Assembly: GCA_025055285.1 (NCBI GenBank) | Contig: JANWXM010000010.1 | Location: 53,339-117,338 of the forward strand | Length of the DNA: 64,000 nt | Source: Saprospiraceae bacterium | Lineage (GTDB): Bacteria; Bacteroidota; Bacteroidia; Chitinophagales; Saprospiraceae | Direction: 5' to 3' | In this document: positions 16,746 through 24,790 of the stretch, piece by piece | How the letters are laid out: every line of letters starts with the position of its first letter | Numbering within the stretch: position 1 is the stretch's first letter | The notes under the pieces: model-generated | Database searches by the model: none | Seen by the model: only the letters and a program-made list of their open reading frames with translations | Told to the model about the DNA's origin: nothing | Made by a program: the position numbers and the translations under genes

Positions 16746-18656
16746 ATGAAGTCCAGTCTTACTTTTTTCCCTCGTTTAGTCCACCAACGCCTTTTGTTGG
16801 AGAGACTTTTTGCCTCCCTTGTAGCAGGTGCATTCTCGATGCTTGGCTATTTCCCTGCTTTTTGCCAACCAGCAGAAGCCTTGACGGATGATTCCAATCT
16901 AGAAATCATGGGATGCGCCGACCTCAAGGTTGCTTTTTACGTCGAAAGGGCATTTATCGGCGGCTGCCCAGCTGCTCGAATCCGTATGCGCTCTTCAGAA
17001 CCTGGCAAAATGCTGCGCGTCAGGCGATTGGAGTTCGATCTTTTACTCCATAATCCCTATCCTATCCCAGAAGTTGTATTCGACAATTGGCCGGATATCC
17101 GCTGTGCGCAAGTTGGTTGTGTAGATGGCCCTCGGTGTTGGAAAATAGACTCCGTAAACAGCAGATTCTTCTACTGTTTTCACACCAGCGTTGACAACCC
17201 AATAGAATTTGTTCTGGATAATCAGCCGAGTTTCCTATTGATTTACAAGAGTCAGCTAAATGATTGCATATCGACACCCATCCCTCTTCATCCAAGAATA
17301 GAAATTGTCGAGAATGATGGTCAAGTTAGCGTCTGTTGGCTACACCCGGTCATGAGAGTATATAGATTTTGCCCTGGAGAGGTGGGCGTTCGCCTGAAAA
17401 CAACCAGCGACAAAACGGTATCCGTTGCTTCCCTGATCATTTCTCCTGCAAATAACTGTACTAACCCCTGTCCTGTGGACACAATACCTTTAGGAAAAGG
17501 TCTTTGTGAGGTGTGTACAACGTGCGACTTTGTGCGCGTCCAGCCGTATTTGGACAACGATTACCTCAACGGCGTCAGCACGTACGATCTGGTGTTGCTT
17601 CTTCGACACTACAGAGGAATCAAGCCGTTTAAGACGTTCTATCAGTTCTTGGCCGCCGACGCCAACAGAGATTTTTCAATTGATACTCTGGACTGGATTA
17701 CCCTGCGTCGTTTGATTACGGGAGAGTCTCTTACTTTGCCGCATGGCTCGTGGCGGTTTGTAGAACCCGCCAACATCATTCCCTATCCCTTTAATCCACT
17801 GCTTTCCTACGTACCCGACTTTGCCATTACGCCCAACCCGCCCACTTCAGAGCTTTCTTTCGTAGCTGTTAAAATAGGCGATCTCAATGGGAACGCCACT
17901 TCAGATGGACTTACCGACGAAGACTTCGAAGATCGCACCAATAAACCAAACCTATCACTACCCGTTGCCATTGGCTATGCCGGAGCCTCTTATCGCAAGG
18001 GCCAAATCTTTTCCATTCCCGTTGCCTACAGCAGCACTCGTCCTTTGGTAGGCTATCAGATGGGCCTTCGCTTCGACCCAAGGCGTGCTGCGCTTCGAGG
18101 CATATCGGCTGGCGAGATGCCTGGCTTCAGCAGCGACAATTTTGGCCTAGCGCGTGCACAAGCGGGCGAAATTCGAGCGCTCTGGGTGTCGCCAACTGGC
18201 GAGCCTGTGGCCTTCAGTCAGCCAGCGACTGCGTTGTTTTACCTGACGTTCGAGGCACTCACTGACTTGGGGCCTTCGGAGACATGGCTTGATCTGGCCT
18301 CCGACCTACTGCTGGGTCAGATGTGGGATGCTGAAGACAAGTCCTACGCTATCGTGCGGGCGCCTGCGCTTTCGCAACCAGAAGAGGTTTCAGGGGGTGT
18401 GCTAGACGCAAGCATACAGCCTAATCCGACAACGTCGGAGGCATACCTTTCGTTGCGGCTGTCCGAGGCCATGCCCATTCAGTGGGCTATTTGGAGCGCC
18501 GAGGGTCGGCTAATAGGGCAATGGCGCCAAGCATCGCTGGCAGCGGGCGAGCACATACTCCGCTTGCCGGAGACGGCAGCGTTGCCGTCGGGCATGTATG
18601 CAATAGAAGTCGTTGGAGGGCAGACGCGCCGTATAGAGCGCTTTTTTAAGCATTAG
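16746..18656 (+). CDS. Secreted T9SS protein with cohesin-like and dockerin-like domains
   Basis: The product has 636 residues with a signal peptide (ending about ALSMLGYFPAFCQ). The Cys-rich N-terminal half (to ~residue 250) has no recognised family. Residues ~255-395 contain two calcium-loop segments (DANRDFSIDTLDWITLRRL, DLNGNATSDGLTDEDFEDR) that look like a split dockerin/EF-hand. Residues ~415-540 resemble a cohesin beta-sandwich (VGYQMGLRFDPRRAALRGI). The end is a T9SS domain (IQPNPTTSEAYLSL ... LPSGMYAIEV). Such pairs occur in Bacteroidota surface proteins outside true cellulosomes. Its role is probably adhesive. Confidence 0.8.
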   Translation: MKSSLTFFPRLVHQRLLLERLFASLVAGAFSMLGYFPAFCQPAEALTDDSNLEIMGCADLKVAFYVERAFIGGCPAARIRMRSSEPGKMLRVRRLEFDLLLHNPYPIPEVVFDNWPDIRCAQVGCVDGPRCWKIDSVNSRFFYCFHTSVDNPIEFVLDNQPSFLLIYKSQLNDCISTPIPLHPRIEIVENDGQVSVCWLHPVMRVYRFCPGEVGVRLKTTSDKTVSVASLIISPANNCTNPCPVDTIPLGKGLCEVCTTCDFVRVQPYLDNDYLNGVSTYDLVLLLRHYRGIKPFKTFYQFLAADANRDFSIDTLDWITLRRLITGESLTLPHGSWRFVEPANIIPYPFNPLLSYVPDFAITPNPPTSELSFVAVKIGDLNGNATSDGLTDEDFEDRTNKPNLSLPVAIGYAGASYRKGQIFSIPVAYSSTRPLVGYQMGLRFDPRRAALRGISAGEMPGFSSDNFGLARAQAGEIRALWVSPTGEPVAFSQPATALFYLTFEALTDLGPSETWLDLASDLLLGQMWDAEDKSYAIVRAPALSQPEEVSGGVLDASIQPNPTTSEAYLSLRLSEAMPIQWAIWSAEGRLIGQWRQASLAAGEHILRLPETAALPSGMYAIEVVGGQTRRIERFFKH

Positions 18657-19020
18657 ACAAGTAGCGTCCTAGAACGAATGCACTATCCTCAATGAGGCAA
18701 GGCCATAAAATTCTATCCGCCTAGCCTCGTTGCGATTTTTGAATACTTACAAAACCTTACTTGTGTCTTGTTTGGGTAAGTTTCCAAAGGTTAGCTAATT
18801 GATCAACGCATGAAGAAGCTTTACAGCGAAGAGACGCGAGCACTCCGTTCAACACGCCTCCACTTTCCTGCCGCACGACCGCTCAGGAAGGATGGACGGG
18901 AAAGTGGAGTTGGTGGAACGATGTTGCTCTTCACCCTTATATCCAGTTGCAAAGACGCAGTCTTCGAACCTTAATATGTAAGACCTGTGTCAAAGACCTT
19001 AAGCCATGTAAAAGTCAGAA
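18657..19020. other. 364-base convergent gap with an inverted repeat
   Basis: It lies between two convergent T9SS genes. CCACTTTCC near 18859 pairs with GGAAAGTGG near 18900 across a ~30-base GC-rich spacer. No T run follows, so it is not a clear terminator. No gene is seen. Confidence 0.4.
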
Positions 19021-20559
19021 TTACTTCACGATAGACAGTTTTGCCGTACCGAGCACCTGACCGTCGCGCAGCACCTGGCAGATGTATAGGCCCTCGGGCA
19101 GACCTGCAAGCGATAAAAATACCATTTTCACGTTTTCTGCCACCGTGCCACTTTGCACCAGCGTGCCCGTAGGGCCGTATATCCGATACTGCGTCGTTGC
19201 ATGGCTCGTCCAGGTTTCGGGCAGTTCCAACATCACGTGGTCTTGCGCTGGATTAGGGTAGAGGCGTAGGCCGCCGTTGGGCAGCCCTGATGCCTCGGCG
19301 GCGTTGACCGTCAGCGTATCGCAGGGCGAGCCCTTCAGCGCCCCAAGGCGATAATTGGGGTGCACCGGAGTGGCAAGGACATACCAGTTGGGTAACTGCA
19401 GGCCGTGTTGGACCATGTTGCAATCCTTGCCCTTCAGGTCGGGTTTGTCTATGTAGTTCAGAAAATACGTCCCATTGTTGGGCGCGACATAGATTTTTCC
19501 GTCCATGGCCAACTGGCATTCGCCGAAAGTGGTGTTAGCACCCGGGCAAGGCGAACAGAAGCCATCCCAAACGGCCACGGTATCCACGGAGGCGGCCACG
19601 TCCAGCTCCCACAGGTCGTACTGCATGGCCCAGACGCTGGCGGTGATGTACAAGAAGCGGGAGTTGGGCGATATGGCCACTCCGCCGAAGGGCTGCTGCG
19701 CGGGCAGTTGTATCCAGCGGAAGTTGCTCAGCCGCCCCGTGCAGCGGTCAAAGTCGAAGATGCGGTGGCCGTTGCGGGCATCGGAGTCCACATAGACGCT
19801 GCCATCGGGCGAGAAGACGTTGGTGCCTCCCGCGTCGCGTTTGACCGTCGGGTCTGGCTTATATCCAACAAATTGTGTAAATGAGTCAATGATGCCTGTA
19901 TCATTGAACAGTACAGTATGGTAAGAGGCGGTCAAGTAGTCTGGCACCACAATCCACCAGTCGCGCCCATTGGCATGGCGGGTGGCAGCAGGGTACTCCA
20001 TGGCCCAGGCGTTCACCAAAGGTCGGTTCTTGAAAATCACCTTGCCCGCTCCGTTGTTGGAAGACATATCTACAAGAGTGTGAAGCAGTGGGCGTAAACA
20101 AATGCCAGGTAGGGCAGGGCCGCAATACACAAAGGTTTGATGAATGATGTGGTACCAGTTTCTATTGTGCGTACCAGGCAGGATAAAAAGTGTTTCAGTC
20201 AAGGGGAAAGCGAGCTGCGTACCGTAAGTCGGAATCGGGTATTCGCCCGGGGAAAAGTTCAAACTGTCTCCGTTTTCGATTAGTTGATGGTTCTTGTTGC
20301 GCACCTGCCCGCCGTTGGTGTAGAAGAGCAAGTTGCCCTCCGCGTCGCTCATGGTACAGGTAGCACCCCATGTCTCGATAGGGATGACACCAGCCTTGAC
20401 GGTCGGAGGCGAGGTAGCAAAATCAATGATATTGGCCAAATAAGGAGGCCAACTGTTCAAGGAATATCCCGAAATCCAAAAGCGGTCATGCTTTTGGGCT
20501 TGAGCAGGTACGGCCCATAGCAGGGCCATTGAAAGCGAAAAGATGAACCATTTTTTCAT
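19021..20559 (-). CDS. Secreted T9SS protein, beta-propeller-like
   Basis: The product has 512 residues with a signal peptide (FSLSMALLWAVPAQAQ). The body contains repeated strand blocks with FSPDGSVYVDSD, GVAISPNSRFLYITAS and CQLAMDGKIYVAPNNG, the pattern of a PD40/WD-like beta-propeller common in Bacteroidota secreted proteins. It ends in a type-A T9SS domain (LRLYPNPAQDHVMLEL ... LPEGLYICQV). The -7 promoter box is only four bases from the ATG, so the mRNA should be leaderless. Ligand unknown. Confidence 0.86.
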   Translation of the reverse strand: MKKWFIFSLSMALLWAVPAQAQKHDRFWISGYSLNSWPPYLANIIDFATSPPTVKAGVIPIETWGATCTMSDAEGNLLFYTNGGQVRNKNHQLIENGDSLNFSPGEYPIPTYGTQLAFPLTETLFILPGTHNRNWYHIIHQTFVYCGPALPGICLRPLLHTLVDMSSNNGAGKVIFKNRPLVNAWAMEYPAATRHANGRDWWIVVPDYLTASYHTVLFNDTGIIDSFTQFVGYKPDPTVKRDAGGTNVFSPDGSVYVDSDARNGHRIFDFDRCTGRLSNFRWIQLPAQQPFGGVAISPNSRFLYITASVWAMQYDLWELDVAASVDTVAVWDGFCSPCPGANTTFGECQLAMDGKIYVAPNNGTYFLNYIDKPDLKGKDCNMVQHGLQLPNWYVLATPVHPNYRLGALKGSPCDTLTVNAAEASGLPNGGLRLYPNPAQDHVMLELPETWTSHATTQYRIYGPTGTLVQSGTVAENVKMVFLSLAGLPEGLYICQVLRDGQVLGTAKLSIVK

Positions 20560-20563
20560 ACAA

Positions 20564-20571
20564 CAAAGGTA
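20564..20571 (-). promoter_or_regulatory. TAnnTTTG promoter box abutting the start of the propeller gene
   Basis: Minus-strand TACCTTTG ends four bases before the ATG at 20559. The predicted start point is therefore at or next to the A of the ATG. Confidence 0.6.
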
Positions 20572-20576
20572 GATAG

Positions 20577-20611
20577 AAAAAGCCTCCTGTGCCGTATGAG
20601 CGCAGGAGGCA
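20577..20611 (-). terminator. Orphan intrinsic terminator on the minus strand
   Basis: GCCTCCTG and CAGGAGGC pair over 8 bp, followed on the minus strand by TTTTT. No minus-strand gene lies upstream: the nearest on that side is plus-strand rpsP. The hairpin implies a transcript ending here that is not in the ORF track. Confidence 0.75.
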
Positions 20612-20800
20612 TAGACCGATGGGTTTAATCGCTAGTTCATTGCCTTATCATAGGCAATTTAGACTTCAGATGTCACCTACAGGGGCAGAATTAGCGTTTG
20701 AAGAGATGAGGTATTTGCGGTTGCACAGCAGGGAAAGGCTGCTGAAGCATCCTGAAAAAGCGGCGTCGTTTTCTCGAGGGAGAAAAAGTTTTTGAAGGGT
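20612..20800 (-). ncRNA. Candidate structured small RNA upstream of the orphan terminator
   Basis: Between rpsP's promoter and the orphan terminator the minus strand holds two further hairpins: ATTGCCT...AGGCAAT (20639-20658) and CAGCA...TGCTG (about 20726-20743). There is no credible protein and no exact minus-strand TAnnTTTG box. It does not match the SRP RNA core, and 6S, tmRNA and RNase P hallmarks were not recognised. Treat as a hypothesis supported mainly by the terminator. Confidence 0.3.
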
Positions 20801-20825
20801 ACGCGTTTATAAGAAAGCGTCGTCA

Positions 20826-20833
20826 TACCTTTG
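20826..20833 (+). promoter_or_regulatory. TAnnTTTG promoter box for rpsP
   Basis: TACCTTTG lies 81 bases ahead of the rpsP ATG, leaving a leader of roughly 75 bases that could carry regulation. Confidence 0.65.
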
Positions 20834-20914
20834 CGGCCCTGAAAAGCCCAGTGCTATCCGAGTATAGGGAGCTGGGCGAGATCCTATCTCTAACAAAAAA
20901 TTTTCATACATCGC

Positions 20915-21400
20915 ATGGCAGTAAGACTCCGCCTCCAACGTCGAGGCCGTAGAAAAGCACCTTTTTACCACATTGTTGCTGCTGACGCGCGCGCTCCGCG
21001 CGACGGCCGCTTTATTGAAAAGCTGGGCACATACAACCCGCTGACACAGCCAGCTACGATCGAGTTGAACGTGGATCGGGCCTATTACTGGTTGATGAAT
21101 GGGGCACAACCGACTGATACTGTGCGCTCTATTTTGCGTCATAAAGGCGTTCTGTATAAGAAACACCTTATGCTGGGCGTAAAGAAAGGGGCGCTTACGC
21201 TCGAAGAGGCAGAAGCTCGTTGGAATGCCTGGAAAGAAGCTAAAGAAGCGCGCCTTCAGCAATACCGGGAAGCCACTGCAGAAAAGAAACGCCAATTCCT
21301 GGCTGCCGTAGACGGCACGCCGAAGGCAAAACCTACAGCAGCGCCTGAATCCGGAGAGGGAGTATCTGCGCCTGCTGAAGCGGATAGCGTCGCCGAGTAG
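20915..21400 (+). CDS. rpsP: 30S ribosomal protein bS16
   Basis: Binds 16S rRNA and assists 30S assembly. The canonical start [20 protein letters not shown] and the [13 protein letters not shown] block are intact. At 161 residues it is longer than E. coli S16 (82); the extension is a charged helix ([19 protein letters not shown]) and an Ala/Pro-rich tail, as is usual in Bacteroidota. No rimM or trmD follows, so it is outside the common rpsP-rimM-trmD-rplS cluster. Confidence 0.97.
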   Translation: MAVRLRLQRRGRRKAPFYHIVAADARAPRDGRFIEKLGTYNPLTQPATIELNVDRAYYWLMNGAQPTDTVRSILRHKGVLYKKHLMLGVKKGALTLEEAEARWNAWKEAKEARLQQYREATAEKKRQFLAAVDGTPKAKPTAAPESGEGVSAPAEADSVAE

Positions 21401-21478
21401 CCTGCGAAAAAAAGCTATTCAGCAATGAATTGAGAAAAATCTGGCGAATAAGTAGCACATATGTAGCAAAGGTTTTCC

Positions 21479-21486
21479 TACCTTTG
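21479..21486 (+). promoter_or_regulatory. TAnnTTTG promoter box before a leader terminator
   Basis: TACCTTTG followed by a short leader that contains a strong terminator hairpin (21509-21548). An 8-bp inverted repeat AGCAAAGG/CCTTTGCT overlaps the box. Confidence 0.55.
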
Positions 21487-21508
21487 CTGCGCAATCCTGA
21501 GTGTTTGA

Positions 21509-21548
21509 GACCTGGCAAGGCATCGAGGAGCTTTGCCAGGTCTTTTTT
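21509..21548 (+). terminator. Intrinsic terminator within the leader of the 21586 gene (possible attenuator)
   Basis: GACCTGGCAAGG pairs with CTTTGCCAGGTC, a 12-bp stem with one wobble, followed by six T residues. It lies after the promoter at 21479 and before the gene at 21586. It either terminates rpsP transcripts or attenuates the downstream gene. Confidence 0.85.
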
Positions 21549-21585
21549 CAAAGATATGTCTTTCTATTTTGCCTTTTCCAGCGCT

Positions 21586-22986
21586 ATGCAAATTCTAGAT
21601 GATAAGTATTACGACCGGTTGAATGACATTGCTCACGCTATACAGAGCTCAGAACTGCTGCAAAAATATCGGGAAGACGAGTCAGAGGAAAATTATCTAA
21701 TGCTGCGTCGCGCCTTCGAGCCCGCGATTGCAGAATTATACCACGAAGTAGCGGAACACGCGCCTCTTCAGCTAATAGACTTAGAGAAGACGCTCCTCAA
21801 CCCCGTGTTCGAGGGACTCTTCATGCCGCGCATCTTGGGCTACTCAGTCCTGCGCGGAGAAATCAACGAGCAATACCGCTATGTTCGGCCCAACGATCAC
21901 TTCAAAGAGGTGCTTTTGGCTATCTGCAGCAGTGTGCATTTCGACCACTTGAAAAAACGCATCGGTCAAAGCATCCAAGTCGGTTTTGCGCTCAGCAGCG
22001 ACATTTGGATAACCAACTTGCTAGACCAGATTCACAACCGCCGTATTCGGTATTTCCTACAGCAACAAAAGAACGAGCGCTATCGCGACCTAAAGGAGCG
22101 GCAGGCGCTTTACCAACGGTATATCCGGCAGTTCCACAACGAATTCTTCTATTCTGCTGAATTCCCGCAGACGCGCGGAGCCATGAAAGCCAACTTCTCA
22201 GCACTGCGCCTTTTTCTGCTCAAGCGTTTCGAGGCCGGCGGCGACAATACCAGTTTAAAAGCTCAAACCCTTGAATTTTTGGCAAATCCCGAGTTCCAAA
22301 ATTCAGAAGAATATGTCCAAATGCTCGCTTTGGTAGGCAACTTTCTCGACCTGACCGAAGAAGAACGCCAACAAGTTGCCCAGCATTTTACTCGAGAGCA
22401 GGTCAACTTCCCTGACTTTGAAGGCCATTACCTCGCTTTTTTGGCAGAATTGTACCAAAACCACGCGGCCCTCATGACGCCTGAAGCAGACTTGCGCATG
22501 GCACGCGTAGTCAGCTTATGCAGGCCAGGGAGAGTGGCGGATTTTTATCGGGTGGCTCAAGTCATCCACAGCTTGGGTTACGTACACCCAGATGCTATTG
22601 AGGCCGTACGCGATTTTTACAACTCGCATGAGGGCTTGTCTCTGGAAAACAAGTGCTTGCGTCTGCTTATGCTCCATTACTTTACGCGCTGGTTTAAGGG
22701 CATTTCTGAAATGGAATATGGCGACTTCTTCGAAATGAGCAAGATTTTCCATTTGTACATGCGAATTTTTGGCAATCAAGAATTCAATCAAGCCCTAGAA
22801 GAATCCGCTCAAGCGTATTTGGAACGTCTTCTAAAGGTATATACCGATAGACGCGGCAAAGACTACCAAGATATTCGGAAGTTTGCCAAGGGTCAAATGG
22901 TAGAAATGGGACTTCTGACAGAGAAGGAAGCCGATAAAATTTTCCGCGTTCGGCGTTCGCGTCGCAAGGTGGACGAAGAAGCTTAA
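21586..22986 (+). CDS. Conserved hypothetical protein, all-helical
   Basis: From ATG 21586 (MQILDDKYYDRLNDIAHAI) the product has 466 residues. The longer ORF start at 21430 is rejected because promoter and terminator lie inside it, and 21556 is a second option. The protein has no signal peptide, is charged and helical throughout, and has a basic C-terminus (FRVRRSRRKVDEEA). I do not recognise a family. Its position next to rpsP and lepB suggests a housekeeping or conserved lineage role, but no function is claimed. Confidence 0.75.
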   Translation: MQILDDKYYDRLNDIAHAIQSSELLQKYREDESEENYLMLRRAFEPAIAELYHEVAEHAPLQLIDLEKTLLNPVFEGLFMPRILGYSVLRGEINEQYRYVRPNDHFKEVLLAICSSVHFDHLKKRIGQSIQVGFALSSDIWITNLLDQIHNRRIRYFLQQQKNERYRDLKERQALYQRYIRQFHNEFFYSAEFPQTRGAMKANFSALRLFLLKRFEAGGDNTSLKAQTLEFLANPEFQNSEEYVQMLALVGNFLDLTEEERQQVAQHFTREQVNFPDFEGHYLAFLAELYQNHAALMTPEADLRMARVVSLCRPGRVADFYRVAQVIHSLGYVHPDAIEAVRDFYNSHEGLSLENKCLRLLMLHYFTRWFKGISEMEYGDFFEMSKIFHLYMRIFGNQEFNQALEESAQAYLERLLKVYTDRRGKDYQDIRKFAKGQMVEMGLLTEKEADKIFRVRRSRRKVDEEA

Positions 22987-23050
22987 ATTAGGCAGCAACT
23001 TTTTCATTTACCATCAGCCGGCCAACGGTTTACTGTTTTATACAAGCAGC

Positions 23051-24676
23051 ATGGAGGTACTAATATTTTTAGTTGTCTTATACATTTTGCTCGCTATCAG
23101 TAGAGTAAAAATCTATGAAAAAGCGGGAATCCCCGGCTGGAAAGCGCTAGTGCCCGGATTAGCGGCGGTAGAATGGTGCAAGCTAGTTGGTCGAAAACCT
23201 TGGTATGCCGCCTGGTTGTTGTTTCCTATTGTCAATATTTTTATATATGCTGGCCTGTGTATAGACACCGTGCGGTCGTTCGGCAAACATTCCTTTTGGC
23301 AGGCTGCCTTGGCTGTTATTTATGCGCCAATTCCATTTTTTCTCATCGGGCTCAACCCGAGGGACAAATACAACGGCCCTATTTTGGAGCAAGAGCGCGA
23401 GTTCCAAAAGCAGTACGCCGAAGCAAAAGCTAAGGGCGATAAGGTAGCCTTGCGGCGCTTAGAGACAAACAATCCGTTCAAGAAGTCGCCCTTGCGCGAG
23501 TGGGTAGAGGCCATCATTTTTGCTGTGTTTGCTGCCGCGTTTATTCGCATGTTCCTCATCGAGGCCTTCGTCATTCCAACTTCCTCGATGGAGGGCAGCC
23601 TGAAGGTAGGCGACTACCTGTTTGTTAGCAAAGCGCACTACGGCATTCGCATGCCGATGACCGTATTGCAGTTTCCACTCATTCACAATCGCTTCAGTCA
23701 AAAGAGCAGCGGCTTTCTCGCGCGAGAATCCTATCTGAAAAAGCCCTCACTGCCGTATTTTCGTCTGCCAGCGTTGGAACAAATCGATCGAAACGAACCT
23801 GTAGTGTTCAATTTTCCAGCGGGTGATAGCGTAATCATCACGCCTGGTCGAACTTATGATATTTACCAATGGCGGCGCGAAATGGAACTGCTACAGCGTT
23901 TAAATCGCCCGCAACCCCCTATGCCGCCCGTAGTGGTGCGGCCTATTGACAAAAAAGACCACTATATCAAGCGCTGTATTGCATTACCTGGCGACAGTCT
24001 GCAAATTCGCGATGGACAAGTGTATATCAACGGTCAACCCGCCGTTAACCCGCGACACCTCCAGTTCGCTTATTACATTCGAAATCAAGAGGGAGGCATG
24101 CTCAGCTTGCGCAAATTGGAAGAAATTGGCGTAAACCTTAGTGATGCCATCCCAGTTGAACTGCCTACTGGTGAACTGCGCCGCTATTACAACCTCGACG
24201 CAGAACAAGTGGCCAAAGTCAAGTCTTGGGGCGCAGGCATTACAGTGGAGCGTTTTGAACCCGGAGCGCGTCCAGGATATGTCTTTCCCAACGATGCCGC
24301 TCAATACGGCCACTGGACGGTGGATAATTTTGGACCCATCTACATTCCCAAAAAAGGGGCTACTGTCAGCCTCACCCCCGCTAGCCTACCTTTCTACGAG
24401 CGCATCATTCGGGTCTACGAAGGACATAAATTAGAGATTCGCGACGGCAAGTACTTCATCGACGGAAAAGAGACCTCCACCTACACTTTCCAGCAAAATT
24501 ACTATTGGATGATGGGCGATAATCGCCATAACTCCGAAGACTCGCGCATTTGGGGCTATGTACCCGAAGACCACGTTGTTGGAAAACCTCTCTTTATCTT
24601 TTTCTCTACGAAAAACGCCAGCTTGCGCAACGGAATCAACTGGAACCGGCTCTTCCGCTCGGCTAGTCAGATGTAA
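23051..24676 (+). CDS. lepB: Signal peptidase I with long N-terminal membrane region
   Basis: The enzyme removes signal peptides from exported proteins. At 541 residues it is far longer than E. coli LepB (324). Residues 1-100 form two or three membrane segments of a DUF5684-like domain; a further anchor (~150-170) precedes the catalytic part. Ser179 in PTSSMEGSL and Lys307 in HYIKRCIALPGDS form the dyad, and box E is MMGDNRHNSEDSRIWG. An insertion between catalytic boxes (~200-300 and 330-440) is typical of Bacteroidota. It serves the many Sec-exported T9SS cargoes in this window. Confidence 0.95.
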   Translation: MEVLIFLVVLYILLAISRVKIYEKAGIPGWKALVPGLAAVEWCKLVGRKPWYAAWLLFPIVNIFIYAGLCIDTVRSFGKHSFWQAALAVIYAPIPFFLIGLNPRDKYNGPILEQEREFQKQYAEAKAKGDKVALRRLETNNPFKKSPLREWVEAIIFAVFAAAFIRMFLIEAFVIPTSSMEGSLKVGDYLFVSKAHYGIRMPMTVLQFPLIHNRFSQKSSGFLARESYLKKPSLPYFRLPALEQIDRNEPVVFNFPAGDSVIITPGRTYDIYQWRREMELLQRLNRPQPPMPPVVVRPIDKKDHYIKRCIALPGDSLQIRDGQVYINGQPAVNPRHLQFAYYIRNQEGGMLSLRKLEEIGVNLSDAIPVELPTGELRRYYNLDAEQVAKVKSWGAGITVERFEPGARPGYVFPNDAAQYGHWTVDNFGPIYIPKKGATVSLTPASLPFYERIIRVYEGHKLEIRDGKYFIDGKETSTYTFQQNYYWMMGDNRHNSEDSRIWGYVPEDHVVGKPLFIFFSTKNASLRNGINWNRLFRSASQM

Positions 24677-24790
24677 AATTCCACCAACTAGGTGCCAGTC
24701 ACATAAGGCATCTTTCGCCTTGTACTCATCGGTGCGCTTAAAAACCCGCGCAAGGGGAGATCTTTGCTGAGCATATCTGTACGCGAGAAG

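Noticed and set aside
20612-20800. SRP 4.5S or 6S RNA
   Set aside because: The conserved SRP loop and the 6S open-bubble layout could not be found in the sequence on either strand.
20807-21295. Minus-strand ORF of 162 residues over rpsP
   Set aside because: It lies entirely opposite the well-defined bS16 gene.
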